A program made the translations under genes and the position numbers. Positions 40,353-51,755 of a stretch of DNA of 64,000 bases are shown one piece after another. The DNA lies in NCBI GenBank assembly GCA_043228905.1, contig JBHGNT010000012.1, positions 3,658,001 through 3,722,000 of the forward strand, in the 5' to 3' direction. This DNA is from Azolla caroliniana (Eukaryota > Polypodiophyta). The notes under the pieces were generated by a model. It was not told the origin of the DNA, ran no database searches, and saw nothing but the letters and a program-made list of their open reading frames with translations. Positions within the stretch are counted from its first letter, which is position 1, and every line of letters starts with the position of its first letter.

Positions 40353-41143
40353 TTAGGCACTTGATCTTACAGCTTGTCTCCTGTTTGGCAAGGCTTTTAA
40401 CCTTCAAGAAGCAGGAGAAGAATTCAATTTTCTTCTCGATCAAGCACACCCAAGTGTGTTGAGTGCAGTCATCGATAAAGGTTACAAAGTAATGACTTCC
40501 ACCAATATTCACGTTCTGCATTGATCCCCATACATTTGAATGGATTAAATCGAGCTTGTTTAAGCTATGATTTCTTTCACTTGGGGACGGACATTGGTGA
40601 TGCTTGCCTAATTGGCAGGCTTCGCAGACTTGGCCCTTTCAGCCATTGAATCTCGGCAAGCCCAAAACGATGTTTTTCGTTTGCATCTCCCGAAGCCGCG
40701 GGAAGTTGACATGGCCAAACCGCTTGTGCCATAAGTCGATGTCTGATTCGACTTTTAGCCCCTTGGCGAACATAGCGATGCCTACGTCATTTGTTTCGAG
40801 GATGAACATCCTCCCTTCCTGGTGCCCTTGCGCGATGATCTTGCCTTCTTCTTTTATGAAGCACCCGAGATGAGTAAATCGAACTTGCATGCCCTGATCA
40901 ACAATCTTTCTAACCAACACCAAGTTCTTGGTGATTGTCGGCACATGCAACAAATTCCTCATGATTCCCTTCTGGCTGACATGGGTTAGAGGGACATCTT
41001 TGATGTGTTCGATGGGGTGAGGGGTATCATCTCGGGTGCTGCATCGCTAGCTCCTTCGACATAACTCCAGTAACCATGCCCAAGCAGGTATTGGTGCATC
41101 TTGTACGAACAAGATGTGTAGTTGCTCCTATCGAGCTTTTCGG
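40353..41143 (-). pseudogene. Copia-e, internally deleted gag-integrase remnant
   Basis: The minus strand from right to left gives gag start TEKLDRSNYTSCSYKMHQ to ASDAAPE, then jumps to the protease-integrase spacer (MRNLLHVPTITKNLVLV), LWHKRFGHVNF, CEACQLGKHH and integrase HYFVTFIDDCTQHTW up to CKIKCLR. About 600 bases of gag C-terminus, zinc knuckle and protease are missing at the jump (about 41030). No LTR is left. It is close to Copia-f. Confidence 0.82.
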
Positions 41144-41927
41144 TCGGAAGTGTTACCGATTAGGGTTACATGGTGCCTAACCCTTATTCCTTTGGGGTTG
41201 GCTCAAGGTGATTATGGTTCAGGGATAAATACATACATCATGACCGTGGTATAGATGGCTATGTACTGATCTCGTACATGCTAAACTAATTGTGAAGACT
41301 GTGGAGATTAGGAGGATGGCTACAACCGACTCCTTCCACAATAGCGCGCCCCTGCGTATGAGACTTGACACAAAAAGGAACTCAACACGAACAGAGATAA
41401 GAATTACGAGAACACACAATGTCTAGCCACCTTGAGGCGGTTGATAAACCAAACCGCCTCATGCAGGTGGTTTATTTTATATTTTATATTTATTTTATCT
41501 ATTTATTTTATTTATAAATTCTACAAATTCATTTTTGTAGTTGTACATTTGAGAAATTACAAAATTAGGCCTTATTTAATTTCGACTCCCCCTTTTGACA
41601 TAATTACATTTGTGTCCCGAGTTACATTAATCCTTTTGAAGCTTGTATCTTGGGCTTTTGAACTCCGATTCTTGAATCGAAAATTCCTACATGCTCCTCG
41701 TCATAAGCTCCAGACAGGAAATGTCTATAGATTTTTTACATTGTTTTGACATCGTGAGGCAACAACTTCACAACATCGTACCATTGACGTTTATTCTGTG
41801 CAACCTCCTGTAGTGTCGCGATGATCCCATCAACACGACTAACTTCTTCCCTTTTCTCTGAGTTCTTTGGTCGTCTTTGTGTGCGCCGCGATTTCGGCAT
41901 CCAATTTTTCTTGGATCGTTTTTACGG
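41144..41927. other. AT-rich region without genes
   Basis: No coding motif. A perfect 9-bp inverted repeat, GAGGCGGTT/AACCGCCTC, lies at 41434-41460 and is followed by a run of TTTATTTTA-like AT-rich sequence. The first 270 bases (TGTTACCGATTAGG, with ATAAATAC near 41225) could be an LTR, but I see no duplication or second copy. Confidence 0.5.
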
Positions 41928-42200
41928 TGTTGTGAAAATTTTCGGCAACAGTGTGAAAATCGCATGCAATCGAGAAGTTGTAATGTGCACATGAATGAAA
42001 GGGGTGATGGTTAAACTCATACGTTAGCATGTTGTAAATATAAATGTAATGAGAACACCTAAAGCCTATTTTCATTTTCAAACATACGAAGGGGTGCATG
42101 TATTGAACCTTGCACCTCTAAGATAGAAGACAACTGACTTACCATTAGGCTAAGTTATTTCTTTAGTTTATCATTGTGTTTTTCATATATGAATGCTCAT
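41928..42200 (+). mobile_element. LARD-type LTR fragment
   Basis: TGTTGTGAAAATTTTCGGC aligns with the LARD-4 LTR start, and the similarity continues through the tRNA-like module to about 42200 (CATATATGAA). No downstream LTR half or interior follows. Confidence 0.65.
42101..42154 (-). other. tRNA-like module in LARD-type LTR fragment
   Basis: CTTAGCCTAATGGTAA (42139-42154) and AGGTTCAATA (42101-42110) on the minus strand, about 42 nt apart, at the same place as in LARD-4 though the surrounding sequence has diverged. Confidence 0.6.
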
Positions 42201-42405
42201 ACATGAGAGCTTGGATGAGGTACGTGGTCATCATGCATCACATGTGATGCATGAGCGCCAAATGGCAATCATGCATCACATGCATTTCATGCATTGTATG
42301 CACATCTTACACCCTCAAATGCACATATGGATGGGGGCATCTATGTAAGTGGGAATCAATCAATGAATCAAACAAGCTATGGATTAAATCAAGATATTTT
42401 AATAA

Positions 42406-42803
42406 TGTTGAGTGATAAGCTCAACATTGGGTGCGTAATATGGTGCGTAACCCAATGCGTAGATTGGGTGCGTAAAACAGTACGCATAATGTGGCCGTAT
42501 CGGTGCGTAAACCAAAAGGCCGTTAGTATGGTATTTTCCTCGTAAGGAATAATTTTGGGAGTTAGTGTAGTAGGCTCATTTATGAGCAGTCAAGTACTGT
42601 TAGTACTTGTGTTAGCTCGATAGTTAGGGCTTGTATAAAAGGTGCTCACTAAGCACGAAGAATGTACAAAGCGTCATTATTTTGAAATAGAATTGAGTTG
42701 TCTGCTCTCTCTTTGTCTCTCCATCTCTGTGTTTTTTGCGTTTACCGAATTGTCTTATTTCTGAACTATGTACTCTGTGTTTACGCACACGCATTCCTTC
42801 ACA
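42406..42803 (+). repeat. Copia-f 5' LTR
   Basis: 398 bp, TGTTGAGTGATAAGC...CCTTCACA, TATAAAA at 42634-42640. The primer-binding site TGGTATTAGAGC follows at 42804-42815. Confidence 0.88.
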
Positions 42804-42915
42804 TGGTATTAGAGCATGAGGGTTGAAGTCCTTTGCAGCCGACAAGAAAATCTTGCGACAAAACAGAGTTGAAGTTGTTCTTCATTTTCTTTTGGAAAAG
42901 AAAATAGACAACAAT

Positions 42916-43827
42916 ATGGACAGAGGTATGGGAAGCTCTCTACCGACTGAAAAGCTCGACAGGAGCAACTACGCATCTTGGTCATACAAGATGCACTAGT
43001 ACCTGCTCGGTCACGGCTATTGGAGTTATGTCGAAGGAGCTAATGATGTAGCACCTGATTCGACACACAAAGATTTTTCGGTTTGGGAACAAGTGGCAAG
43101 CTACTTTGCATCCTGTGTGAGTGACCAGCTATTGAGCTATATTCGGGATGCTAAGATGCCAAAGGACACATGGGCGAATCTCAAAAAGATTTTCGCCGCA
43201 AGCACAACGACCAGGAAGTTGCAGCTCAGGTAGGAGCTCAGCAATGTCCGGCAAAAAGATCCGTCTGTGGCTGATTACACGGTCCAAATCAAGGAAATCT
43301 GCGATTCTCTCACCTTCGTCAACGTGAACCTTGAGGAAGATGAAACGGTGCAGGTTTGCCTTGGTGGGCTAGTGTCCAGGTTCGGAGCCTTCCAAACGGC
43401 GGTTTGTACGAGGGAGAATAGGTCTTCGTTCTTCGAGCTTCAGTCAATGTTGCTCGTGGAGGAAAATCACACGGGTGCGTCAACGAGTACGCACGCCGAC
43501 GACAAGATGCTATACACGGAGGAAGATAGGCCCTGTGGTCGTGGTGGACGAGGCGGGTCGACGCGCAATGGAGGCAGCCGACAAGAGCAGAACAGGCGGC
43601 ATAATCAAAATGCCGACAACAATTCTGGACCCTCCACAAGTAGGGGGAGTCATGGCGGCACCGGAAGCCAGCAAGAGAAGGCCGCGTCAGAATGCTGGTA
43701 CTGTGGCAAGAAAGGCCACAAGGAGAGCGAGTGCTGGAAAAAGAGAGCCAATTCAGACAAAGCCGGATCGAGCCGAAGAGACGTAGAGAGGCGTCCGAGA
43801 TCGCACTATGCAAAAGTCTCTGAATGA
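42916..43827 (+). pseudogene. Copia-f gag
   Basis: ATG 42916 opens MDRGMGSSLPTEKLDRSNYA. TAG codons at 42997-42999 and 43231-43233 replace Gln codons (CAG and CAA in Copia-d). The rest reads WEQVASYFASCVSDQLLSY, VADYTVQIKEICDSL, zinc knuckle CWYCGKKGHKESEC and HYAKVSE, then TGA at 43825-43827. Confidence 0.9.
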
Positions 43828-45122
43828 GTCGAAAACAAATTGGCCCCAACCTTCGTAATGAAGCATAAGGCCAATTCTATGGCCGTGAACACCTCGAAAT
43901 CAAGCGAGGTGTGGTATGTTGATTACAGAGCGTGAAATCATATGACGAGTCACGAGGAATGGTTCTCATACTTGGAGAAACTGGAATCGCAAGGAGTGGT
44001 CGAAACGGGAGATCACACTCCGCATACCATCGAACATGTCGGCGAAGTTCCCCTTAGCCACGTCGGGCAGAAAGGGAAACTCATGAACGTGTTGCACGTC
44101 CCGACAATAACGAAGAACCTGGTGTCGGTCGGTCAAATCGTCGACCAGGGAATGCAAGTTCGATTCACGCATCTCGGTTGCTTCATAGAAGAGGAAGGCA
44201 AAGTAATCGCGAAAGGGCGCCATGAAGGGAGGATGTTTATCCTCGACACTAATCATGTCGTAACCGCATTGTACGCGAAAGGACAAAAGTTCAAATCGGA
44301 TATCGACCTGTGGCACAAGCAGTTTGGCCATGTAAATTTCCCACGGCTTCGTGAGATGCACACGAAGAACATTGTTTTCGGTTGCCGAAATTCCGGGGCC
44401 GTAATGGCCAAGTCTGCGAAGCCTGTCAGATGGGAAAACAACACCGACTTCCATTCCCAAATGAGCGTAATTGTAGTCGAAGTCCGATGGATTTGATCCA
44501 TTTGGATGTGTGGGGACCAGCACAGAACGTGAGTCTCAGTGGAAGCCGTTACTTTGTAACCTTCATCGACGACTTCACTCGGCACACATGGGCATGCACG
44601 ATCGCGAAGAAGAGCGAAGTCTTCGCATGTTTCCTGACGATGAAGAGCCTTGCGGAAAGGGAAACAGGGCATAAGATCAAATGCTTATGGTCTGATGGCG
44701 GGAAGGAGTACTTCTCCGACCAGTTCACAAGTTATCTACAAAAGGAGGGAATTCGACATGAGTTCTCGTGTAGATACACGCTGCATTAGAACGGGGTGGC
44801 CGAGCGGAAGAATCGGACAATCGAAGAAGTGGCCACGACATTGCTTGAAGAGAAGCATATGCCGAAATTCTATTGGGCTGAAGCCGTGAGGACGGTTGTC
44901 TACCTACAGAATCAAACTTCTGCTAATGGAGGAGTGTCACCACATGAGTTGTATTTTGGGAAGAAGCTGAACTTGGCACACTTGACGATTTTCGGTAGCA
45001 TTGCATATGTGCATGTGCCGAAGGAAAAGAGGAGGAAGTTGAACGCCAAAGTCAAAAAGTGCATATTAGTTGGCTATCCAGACGAGCAGAAGGGGTATAA
45101 ATGTTATAACCCTCGAACATAG
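43828..45122 (+). pseudogene. Copia-f protease and integrase
   Basis: The protease site is ruined: WYVDYRA-stop-NHMT where Copia-d has WYVDSGASNHMT. Then MNVLHVPTITKNLVSVGQ and LWHKQFGHVNFPRL; a frameshift lies near 44380. Integrase continues as CEACQMGKQHRLPF, HLDVWGP, FIDDFTRHTWA and WSDGGKEY, with TAG at 44788-44790 for Gln in the PEQNG block (reads LH-stop-NG). It ends with SIAYVHVPKEKRRKLNAK and a TAG at 45120-45122. Confidence 0.88.
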
Positions 45123-45629
45123 GGAAGTACGCGTACTAAGTGGAGATGTCGTGTTCGACGAATCTGCTTCGTGGTACCTGCCTTCACCTCCAATACCTCA
45201 CGACTCCATTCCGAATTCTGAGGAAGAAGTCAGCGAGGTTGAGATGCCTATGCATGATGAGGAAATCGAAGCTCTGAGAGAGAGTCCGATCTCATTTCTG
45301 CTAAGTGGGCCGAATGAAGGGTTCAACCGAAATGACCAACCTATTAATGAGACGGCGAGTAGTGGAGACTCGGCCGTGATATCCCGGCGTAAAGAACTGA
45401 GGAGACGGTTTACACGTAAAGAGAAGGGCAAGAAGAAAATGCCGGAATACGACTTCTCAGATCGGAGCAAGTTTGACTACGGGCAAACTGAGAAGGAACC
45501 TCCATGGAAGAGGCCGACAGTAGCCGAAAAGGTTGTGAAATCGGGTAATCACGAATTACGCCGATCTACCTGCCTCAAGACCCCCGTAAAGAGATACGGG
45601 TATAATGAGTACATGGTGCACCATTACGC
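45123..45629 (+). pseudogene. Copia-f integrase-RT linker
   Basis: REVRVLSGDVVFDESASWYL, then an acidic linker (NSEEEVSEVEMPMHDEE), KEKGKKKMPE, ELRRSTCLKTPVKRYGY and YMVHHYA. It is open up to the inverted segment and matches Copia-d 36492-36990. Confidence 0.85.
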
Positions 45630-45706
45630 GCTCCATCGCGGCACGCCAGATCGCGTCTTTCGCCGCTTCTGCGTAGCTCTCCGACTCACGCACTTTCGCC
45701 ACTCGC
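45630..45706 (-). other. 77-bp inversion within Copia-f
   Basis: Read on the minus strand, this stretch encodes VAKVRESESYAEAAKD and WRAAME, matching Copia-d VAEVREPESYVEAAKD on the plus strand. The flanks on both sides (YMVHHYA before, EEM after) remain in plus orientation. About 12 bases corresponding to YMTR are missing at the left junction. It is a clear in-place micro-inversion. Confidence 0.85.
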
Positions 45707-46650
45707 GGAAGAGATGTGCGCTTTGACTAATAAGTAGACTTGGGACCTGGTTGATGCACCGAAGGGTGTAAAGCTGATCAGATGTAGGTGGGTGTATAAA
45801 GTGAAATACAATATCGACGGCTTAGTCAATCGAAACAAGGCATGCTTAGTAGTGAAAGGCTACGCACAGAAGCATGGCGTGGACTACGATGAGACCTTCG
45901 CGCTTGTCGCGAAGATGACTACCGTGCGTGTTCAACTAGCTGTAGCTGCGACAAAGGGGTGACACTTACATCAGATGGATGTAAAGAACGCGTTCCAGCA
46001 ATGTGATCTTGAGGAACAGGTGTACATGGTACACCCCCCTAAATTTCTATCTGAACAAAACACCTCGGCAATTTGCGGACTGAAGAAGTCACTCTACGGA
46101 CTTAAGCAAGCCTCGCGAGCCTGGAACGCGAAGATTACGCAATAGTTGCGTAGGATGGGGTTTACGACGTCGAAATCAGACTCTTCACTATTTGTTCGAC
46201 AAGGTCAATATGGGCTGGTAAGTCTTCCACTTTATGTTGATGATTTAGTCATCACCGGTGCAAACTTGGACGAAATCCACCGCATAAAGTCTTAGCTTGC
46301 AGCATCATTCAACATGAAGGATCTTGGAGACCTTCATTACTTCCTCGAGATCGAAGTGATCCACAACCCCGAGGGCATATTGATCAGTCACCGTCATTAC
46401 GCGCTGAATATGCTCTTCAAGTTCGGGATGGCAAATTGTAAGCCCATCTTGACCCCTCTGGACAGAAACGTAAAGCTTCAACGAGATTTGGGAAAGGTGT
46501 GCAACCCGACACGGTTTCGACAAATTGTCGGAAGCCTTATTTATTTGATGATTACTCGGCCAGATCTCAACTACCCGATTGGCTTAATTAGTCAATTTAT
46601 GTCGCAGCCTACGGCCGAACACTTTCAGTGCGCGCAAAGGATATTGTGAT
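45707..46650 (+). pseudogene. Copia-f reverse transcriptase
   Basis: [65 protein letters not shown] and LPLYVDDLVITG (YVDD), then MKDLGDLHYFLEIEVIHNP and MANCKPILTPLDRN. Stops include TGA for Trp at about 45961 (KG-stop-HLHQ), TAG at about 46144, TAG near 46293, and TGA near 46647. Confidence 0.88.
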
Positions 46651-47192
46651 ATGTCAGTGGCACAAAAGACACGGTGTTGCTATATCGAGCAAGCGTAGCC
46701 GAACAACTAGTCGGCTACATGGATGCCGATTGGGCCGGAAACGCCCACAATCGTAGATCCATATCCGGATACACATTCTCTCTAGGAAGTGCGGTGATTG
46801 CGTGGAGTAGTAAGAAGCAACCGACAGTAGCACTGTCGAGCATGGAGGTCGAGTATCGACGGGCGACTGTCGCTACGTGCAAAGTCATTTGGCTAAAACG
46901 GCTATTACGGGATCTACATGTAGAGGTGTCTGATCCGACGACGATCTTTTGTGACAACCTCAGCAATATCCACCTTGCGAAAATCCCCGTGTTCCACTCC
47001 CGGACCAAGCACATTGAGGTGCATTACCATTTTGTTCGCGAGAGGGTCCTTTCAGGTGAAGTCGAATTGGTGCATGTTCCGATTGATCAGCAAGTTGCTA
47101 ACATCTTCACCAAGCCTCTTGGTCTCGACAAGTTATGACATTTCTCGGGTGAGCTTGGGTTGCATCACCTCGACATGCCGAACTTGAGGTAT
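46651..47192 (+). pseudogene. Copia-f RNase H
   Basis: YMDADWAGNAHN, AVIAWSSKKQ, LSSMEVEYRRA, FCDNLSNIHLAK, TKHIEVHYHFVRERV and NIFTKPLGLDKL, then TGA at 47136-47138 (probably from CGA) and HFSGELGLHHLDMPNLR. The Ser-Thr-Glu motif reads SME. Confidence 0.88.
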
Positions 47193-47783
47193 GTTCCTTT
47201 AGCCTCCGGACCACCTCCACGGCTTCCCCAATCCCTTCGTCGTGACTCAAGGCTCCGCACATCTTTAAGCGTATCTCGGCCCGCTTTCTTTCTCGACCAT
47301 TGATGCTGGCTATGGTACATCCCTCGTTGTTGGAGAATAAAACCTTCCTTCCTAGTTTACAGATGTGGGGAATTTTCCAGCTATCCGGACTATCGTGGCC
47401 CCACGCCTTGATAGCCCTTTCTAAAAATCCGCCTTGTTATTTCTGAGGGTGTCCCTGTTCCACTCATGATTCTTCCGAATGGTCAAAAATTGGACGAAAT
47501 GACGGCTGACCGTACTCTTTACCCTTGCATAGGCTGAACATTGTCCAGTACTTTCGTTTCCATTCTAGCCGCCATGATGTATGGTTCGCCTAGAATGACC
47601 AGATGGGAGGACGTCTCTTGCACGAAAAAGTGTTGGTTTATATCGACGTCTCCGACGCTCACCCTGACGTTCGGGCAAGCTCCGTGTAGTTCTTCTGTGG
47701 CTCTTGTAGTTGCACATATCTTCCACCCGTGTTTGGTGTTGATCGGCCAATTCCCCTTTTTGTAGAAGTCCATGGACATCATG
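47193..47783 (-). pseudogene. GagPR-1 protease C-part and downstream region
   Basis: Minus-strand MSMDFYKKGNWPINTKHGW continues the retropepsin fold started at 53395. Then VRVSVGDVDINQHFFVQET and LVILGEPYIMAARMETKVLDN form the flap and the conserved ILGxPY end of the domain. Beyond the TAG at 47519-47521, broken frames give VQFLTIRKNHEWNRDTLRNN-like and AIKAWGHDSPDSWKIPH. RT is not reached before the element meets Copia-f at 47192. Confidence 0.78.
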
Positions 47784-47884
47784 TGTCAGGAACAGTACGA
47801 AGACAGAGAAGGAATTAGTACTAAAAGAAGTATTAGTACTAAGAGAGGTGAAGAACTCTCGAGAGAAGCAAAGAGTGAGTGAGT

Positions 47885-47926
<42 letters not shown>

Positions 47927-48219
47927 TGATAAGAAGAGATATATATTATATGAAGAAAATGTACAATAGCTAGGAGGCTTAAGACTGGCGTTGAACCGAT
48001 TTGGTTCGAAATAATGCCTTGTGCCTCCTTTTATAGTGTTCTACGAAATACTCCTAAAGTTTCTAGAATGTTCCAGAGAAATCTGGAATATACATCAATT
48101 TTCTATAATAAAACATAAATGAAAATAATATTTTATGTATTACAATGTATAGTCTAATGGTCAAGAGCTCGACCCATGTAGCATAAGGTCATGGGTTCGA
48201 GTCTTGCCATATCATGACA
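47784..48219 (-). repeat. Ty3-c 3' LTR
   Basis: 436 bp; TGTCATGATATGG...CCTGACA on the minus strand. It has a TATAAAAGG box (about 48030-48038) and a (GA)n run at about 47884-47922. The tRNA-like module lies in the first 70 bases of U3. Confidence 0.92.
48150..48203 (+). other. tRNA-like A-box/B-box module in Ty3-c 3' LTR
   Basis: TAGTCTAATGG (48150-48160) and GGGTTCGAGTC (48193-48203), 43 nt apart, antisense to the element. Not a tRNA gene: the 3' side runs into the LTR terminus and no acceptor pairing is seen. Confidence 0.7.
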
Positions 48220-49565
48220 CTATCCCCCCTTTAAAACGACGAGTGTAACGAGTCGTTTTGGATTGAGGACCCGGTTTGTCTGGATATTGACAATGGAAGT
48301 CTTCAAGAAGAGCACGAGCATTGGTGACATTCTCTATCGGTTCCCAAGTACGCTCGTTGGGACTATATCCTAGCCAATCGACTAGATAGTAGAGCTTGTT
48401 GCGAACAAGCTTGGAATCAAGGATGGCGGCAACCTCGTACTCGGGTCCATCTTCAAGCTCGATCGGAGGTGGAGGCTGTGTAATACGTCCTGGGATGGTG
48501 CTCTCTTGATAGGGTTCAAGGAGAGAACTATGAAACACCGGATGTATCCGAAGTTGTGGAGGTAGATCAAGACGAAAAGCGACATCATTAATCTTTCCTA
48601 TAATACGGAAGGGGCCTAATCGCCGATAATCCAACTTCTCGCATGGGCGAGTAGTCTTGATGTGTCGTCGGAGTAGCCATACCCGATCTCCAATGTTAAA
48701 ACTAGATGGGAGTCGATGACAATCCGCATAAACCTTGTGTGTTTCTTGAGCTTGTTGGAATGAGTAGATAAATCCGCTTATATCTTGCGTAACCTCTCCA
48801 AACAATCCTCTGCGCAAGGATTTGTGCACACCTCTGGGGTTTCAAGTACACACCACCGGGGGTGACATCCCGTATAAGCATAAAATGGCGTAACTTTAGT
48901 GGATGCGTGGATAGAGTTGTTATAGGCAAATTCGGCAAAGTGGAGAATATATGCCCAGTTATCCTGATGATAGCTAAGAAAGCACCGCAGATGCTGCTCC
49001 AGCGTTTGATTGGTTCATTCGGCTTGGCCGTCGGTTTGTGGGTGGTAGCCAGAGGAGAGGTTACAAGTGACCTTGAGCATGTTAAAAAGGTGCTTCCAGA
49101 ATTTTGACACGAACTGGCGTCACGGTCACTAATGATACTATCGGGAAGTCCATGATGCCGACATACTTCACGCATGACAATTTCGGCAGTGTCTTCACTG
49201 GAGATCTCCTTAGTACATGGCAAGAAAAGAGCCAACTTCGTATATCGATCGACCACCGTTAGAATCGCATTGAACCCCTTAGAGACTGGAAGATCTGTGA
49301 TAAAGTCTAGAGCAATGGATTGCCACAGCTTGCTTCGAATTGGTAATGGTTCTAATAAACCATATGGATGATGCCTTGGCATTTTCGCTCTGCAGCATGT
49401 ATCACAAGTCCGAACAAAATCGTCGACAAATTGTCGCATACAGGGCCACCAGAATGATCGTTGTACTAAATGTAGCATTTTAGTACTACCAAAATGCCCA
49501 GCTGTATATGTGTCATGACAGTTTTGTACTACTTGAAGGCGGCAAGAACCATTAGGAACATACAA
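48212..49565 (-). pseudogene. Ty3-c integrase and chromodomain
   Basis: The zinc-binding domain reads NCHDTYTAGHFG...CDTCCRAK. The core has ALDFITDLP, VDRYTK and IISDRDA, after which a frameshift (about 49110) garbles the Glu region. The C-terminal part resumes at about 48829: YADCHRLPSSFNIGDRVWLL, GPFRIIGKINDVAFRLDLP, HPVFHSSLLEPY, then a chromodomain, YEVAAILDSKLVRNKLYYLV and GYSPNERTWEPIENV. A chromodomain after integrase marks the Ty3 chromovirus branch. Confidence 0.9.
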
Positions 49566-51387
49566 AAGTTCTTTAAAGAAGAGTAATCCATCATGGTATT
49601 TGAATTACCAATAGTTCGTACCTAGTGGTTGCGACTATGAACACGACACTCGAGAGGGATCAATTTGTGCTAGTATAGCTTGGGCGAATGCATCTGTCTT
49701 CAAGTCTTCGCGTATGGTATCGATAACGCGGGAATCCATGGGCATGTCAAAGATCTGTGTTGCTTGTAGTCGTGCTGGTCCCAAGATGACTTGTTTTTGG
49801 TTATCGAAAGCTGGCTCGCCGGGACGGGGTGCTAGATATGAACGCCGTGATAATGCATCTGCCTTCCCTTGGTGCTTCCCCGGACGATATGTAATTTTGA
49901 AGTCGAAACGCGTGAAGAAGTGGGCCCACCGAGCTTGACGTCAATTCAACACACGAGCATCCTGAAAGTAGGCAAGGTTCTTGTGGTCACTAAATACGAT
50001 GACCGGATGAGAGGATCCCTCCAGAAAATGCCTCCATTGCATAAAAGAATCCACTATTGCCAATAGCTCCTTATCATGAATTTCGTAGTTGATTTCAGTG
50101 GCGTCAAACTTGCGTGAGTGGAAAGCCACAGGATGTAGCTTCTCATCATTCCCCTATTGTGACAAAATGCTTCCCAATGCAAAATCCGATGCATCAGCTT
50201 CGATAATGAATGGTTTTTCCGGATCGACATGAGCTAGAATTGGAGCCAATGTAAATGCCTTTTTAAGACTCTCGAAAGCCATGTCCATTTCTTCAGACCA
50301 AATGAACGGTTGTCCCTTCCTAGTAAGTTGTGTGAGAGGTAGAACGATCTTTGAGTAATCTTGTATGAACTTCCGGTAAAAATTGGCAAAGCCTAGGAAG
50401 CATTGCACATCCCGCACCGAATGCAGAGTCTGCCATTCTACCACCGTTTTGACCTTAGCTGGGTCCATGGAGATGCCTTCTGACGAAATGATGTAGCCGA
50501 GAAATTCCACTTCGTTGCACCCGAAACTACATTTTTCCAACTTTGCATACAGACCATGTTCTCGAAGTCGCTTTAGTACTAATAGTACATGAGAATCATG
50601 TTCTTCTTGGGTCTTTGAATAAACCAGTAGATCATCCAAATAGATCTCGGAATATATCATTAGCCATGTGCTGGAAGACTGTCGGCGCATTAGTGAGGCT
50701 GAACGGCATGACCGTATACTCAAAGTGCCCATATCTGGTGCGAAACGCGGTCTTCCATTCGTCTCCTGGTTGGATCCGTACGAGGTTATATGCTCCCCGT
50801 AAGTCGATCTTCGTGAAGAACCTGGCACCATTGATCCGTTCTAAAATACTTGAGATAAGGGGAAGAGCATACCTATTTCTGATTGTAACCTTATTCAGGC
50901 CACGGTAATCTACAACGAGACGAAGCGATCCATCCTTTTTCTTGACGAAGAAAATGGGCGCGCCGGCTGGAGATTTCGAATGCCGAATGAATCCATTTTC
51001 CAAATTCTCCTCTATGTAGGCCCGAAGGACTTCCAGCTCGGTTGGTGACAAATTGTAGATCGGTCCCCATGGCGGCTCTTTTCCCGGTTCTAAATCGATG
51101 GGGCAATCGTACAGTCGATGATGAGGAAGTGTATTGGCTTGTACTTTATCGAACACATCGGCGTAATGACGATACTTCTCAGGAAGTTGAACGGTGGATT
51201 CTTCTTTAGTGGTGCTGGAGGGGTTTACTGATATTGCAAAGAGGAACATTTCCTCCTTGCGCCCTTCTTTACGCAACTGATGTAGCGAAATGGTTGCCAT
51301 CTTCTGAGTTGACCCTTGGGTTTGTCGACACCGGATTTCTCTTGTTCTCCAATCTATGTCTGGGTTATGTAACTCGAACCACGGCAA
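49566..51387 (-). pseudogene. Ty3-c protease end, RT and RNase H
   Basis: [41 protein letters not shown], then RT blocks [50 protein letters not shown] and [11 protein letters not shown] (YLDD). RNase H has [37 protein letters not shown] and [13 protein letters not shown] frameshift lies near 50640, with stops near 50157 and 49940. RNase H is followed by a tether, [14 protein letters not shown]. Confidence 0.92.
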
Positions 51388-51540
51388 TCCTAAAACTATG
51401 GGTTGTTCTGGGATACTAATAATATTAAACGATACTACACATGCTAAGTTATCTAGGACAATATTAATGGGCTCTGACTCTTCTATGATATTTCCGGAAG
51501 CAATGGGACGTCCATCAATGACTACTACAGAGGCTGGACA

Positions 51541-51744
51541 CTAGAGTTTTCTTAGGGATATCTTATAAGCTTGAGCAAATTTCTTATCCATAAAGCAAGA
51601 GTTAGCTCCGGAATCTAGGAGTGCTAGGACATGTACTGGAGGGGTACTTTTAGTGCTAACTATTACTTGGGCTACGAACACATCATTAACTTGCTTAGAG
51701 GGAATGGAACCACTAATGGGTTGCACAGATCTAGGGTTGTCCAA
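51541..51744 (-). pseudogene. Ty3-c retropepsin
   Basis: LALLDSGANSCFMDKKF carries an intact DSG catalytic triad. A TAG after SLRKL at 51541-51543 (probably from CAG) separates it from [17 protein letters not shown], the rest of the domain in the same frame. Confidence 0.88.
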
Positions 51745-51755
51745 CCAAACGGCTC

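Larger units (their letters stand above)
42406..47192 (+). mobile_element. Copia-f, decayed element without 3' LTR
   Basis: 5' LTR, primer-binding site, gag, protease, integrase, RT and RNase H in normal order but with many stops, frameshifts and a small inversion. It ends at MPNLR (47192), where GagPR-1 begins on the other strand; the 3' LTR is missing. Confidence 0.9.

Noticed and set aside
48150-48203. Genuine tRNA gene
   Set aside because: A and B boxes are good but no acceptor stem or tRNA ends are present, and the sequence is part of both Ty3-c LTRs.
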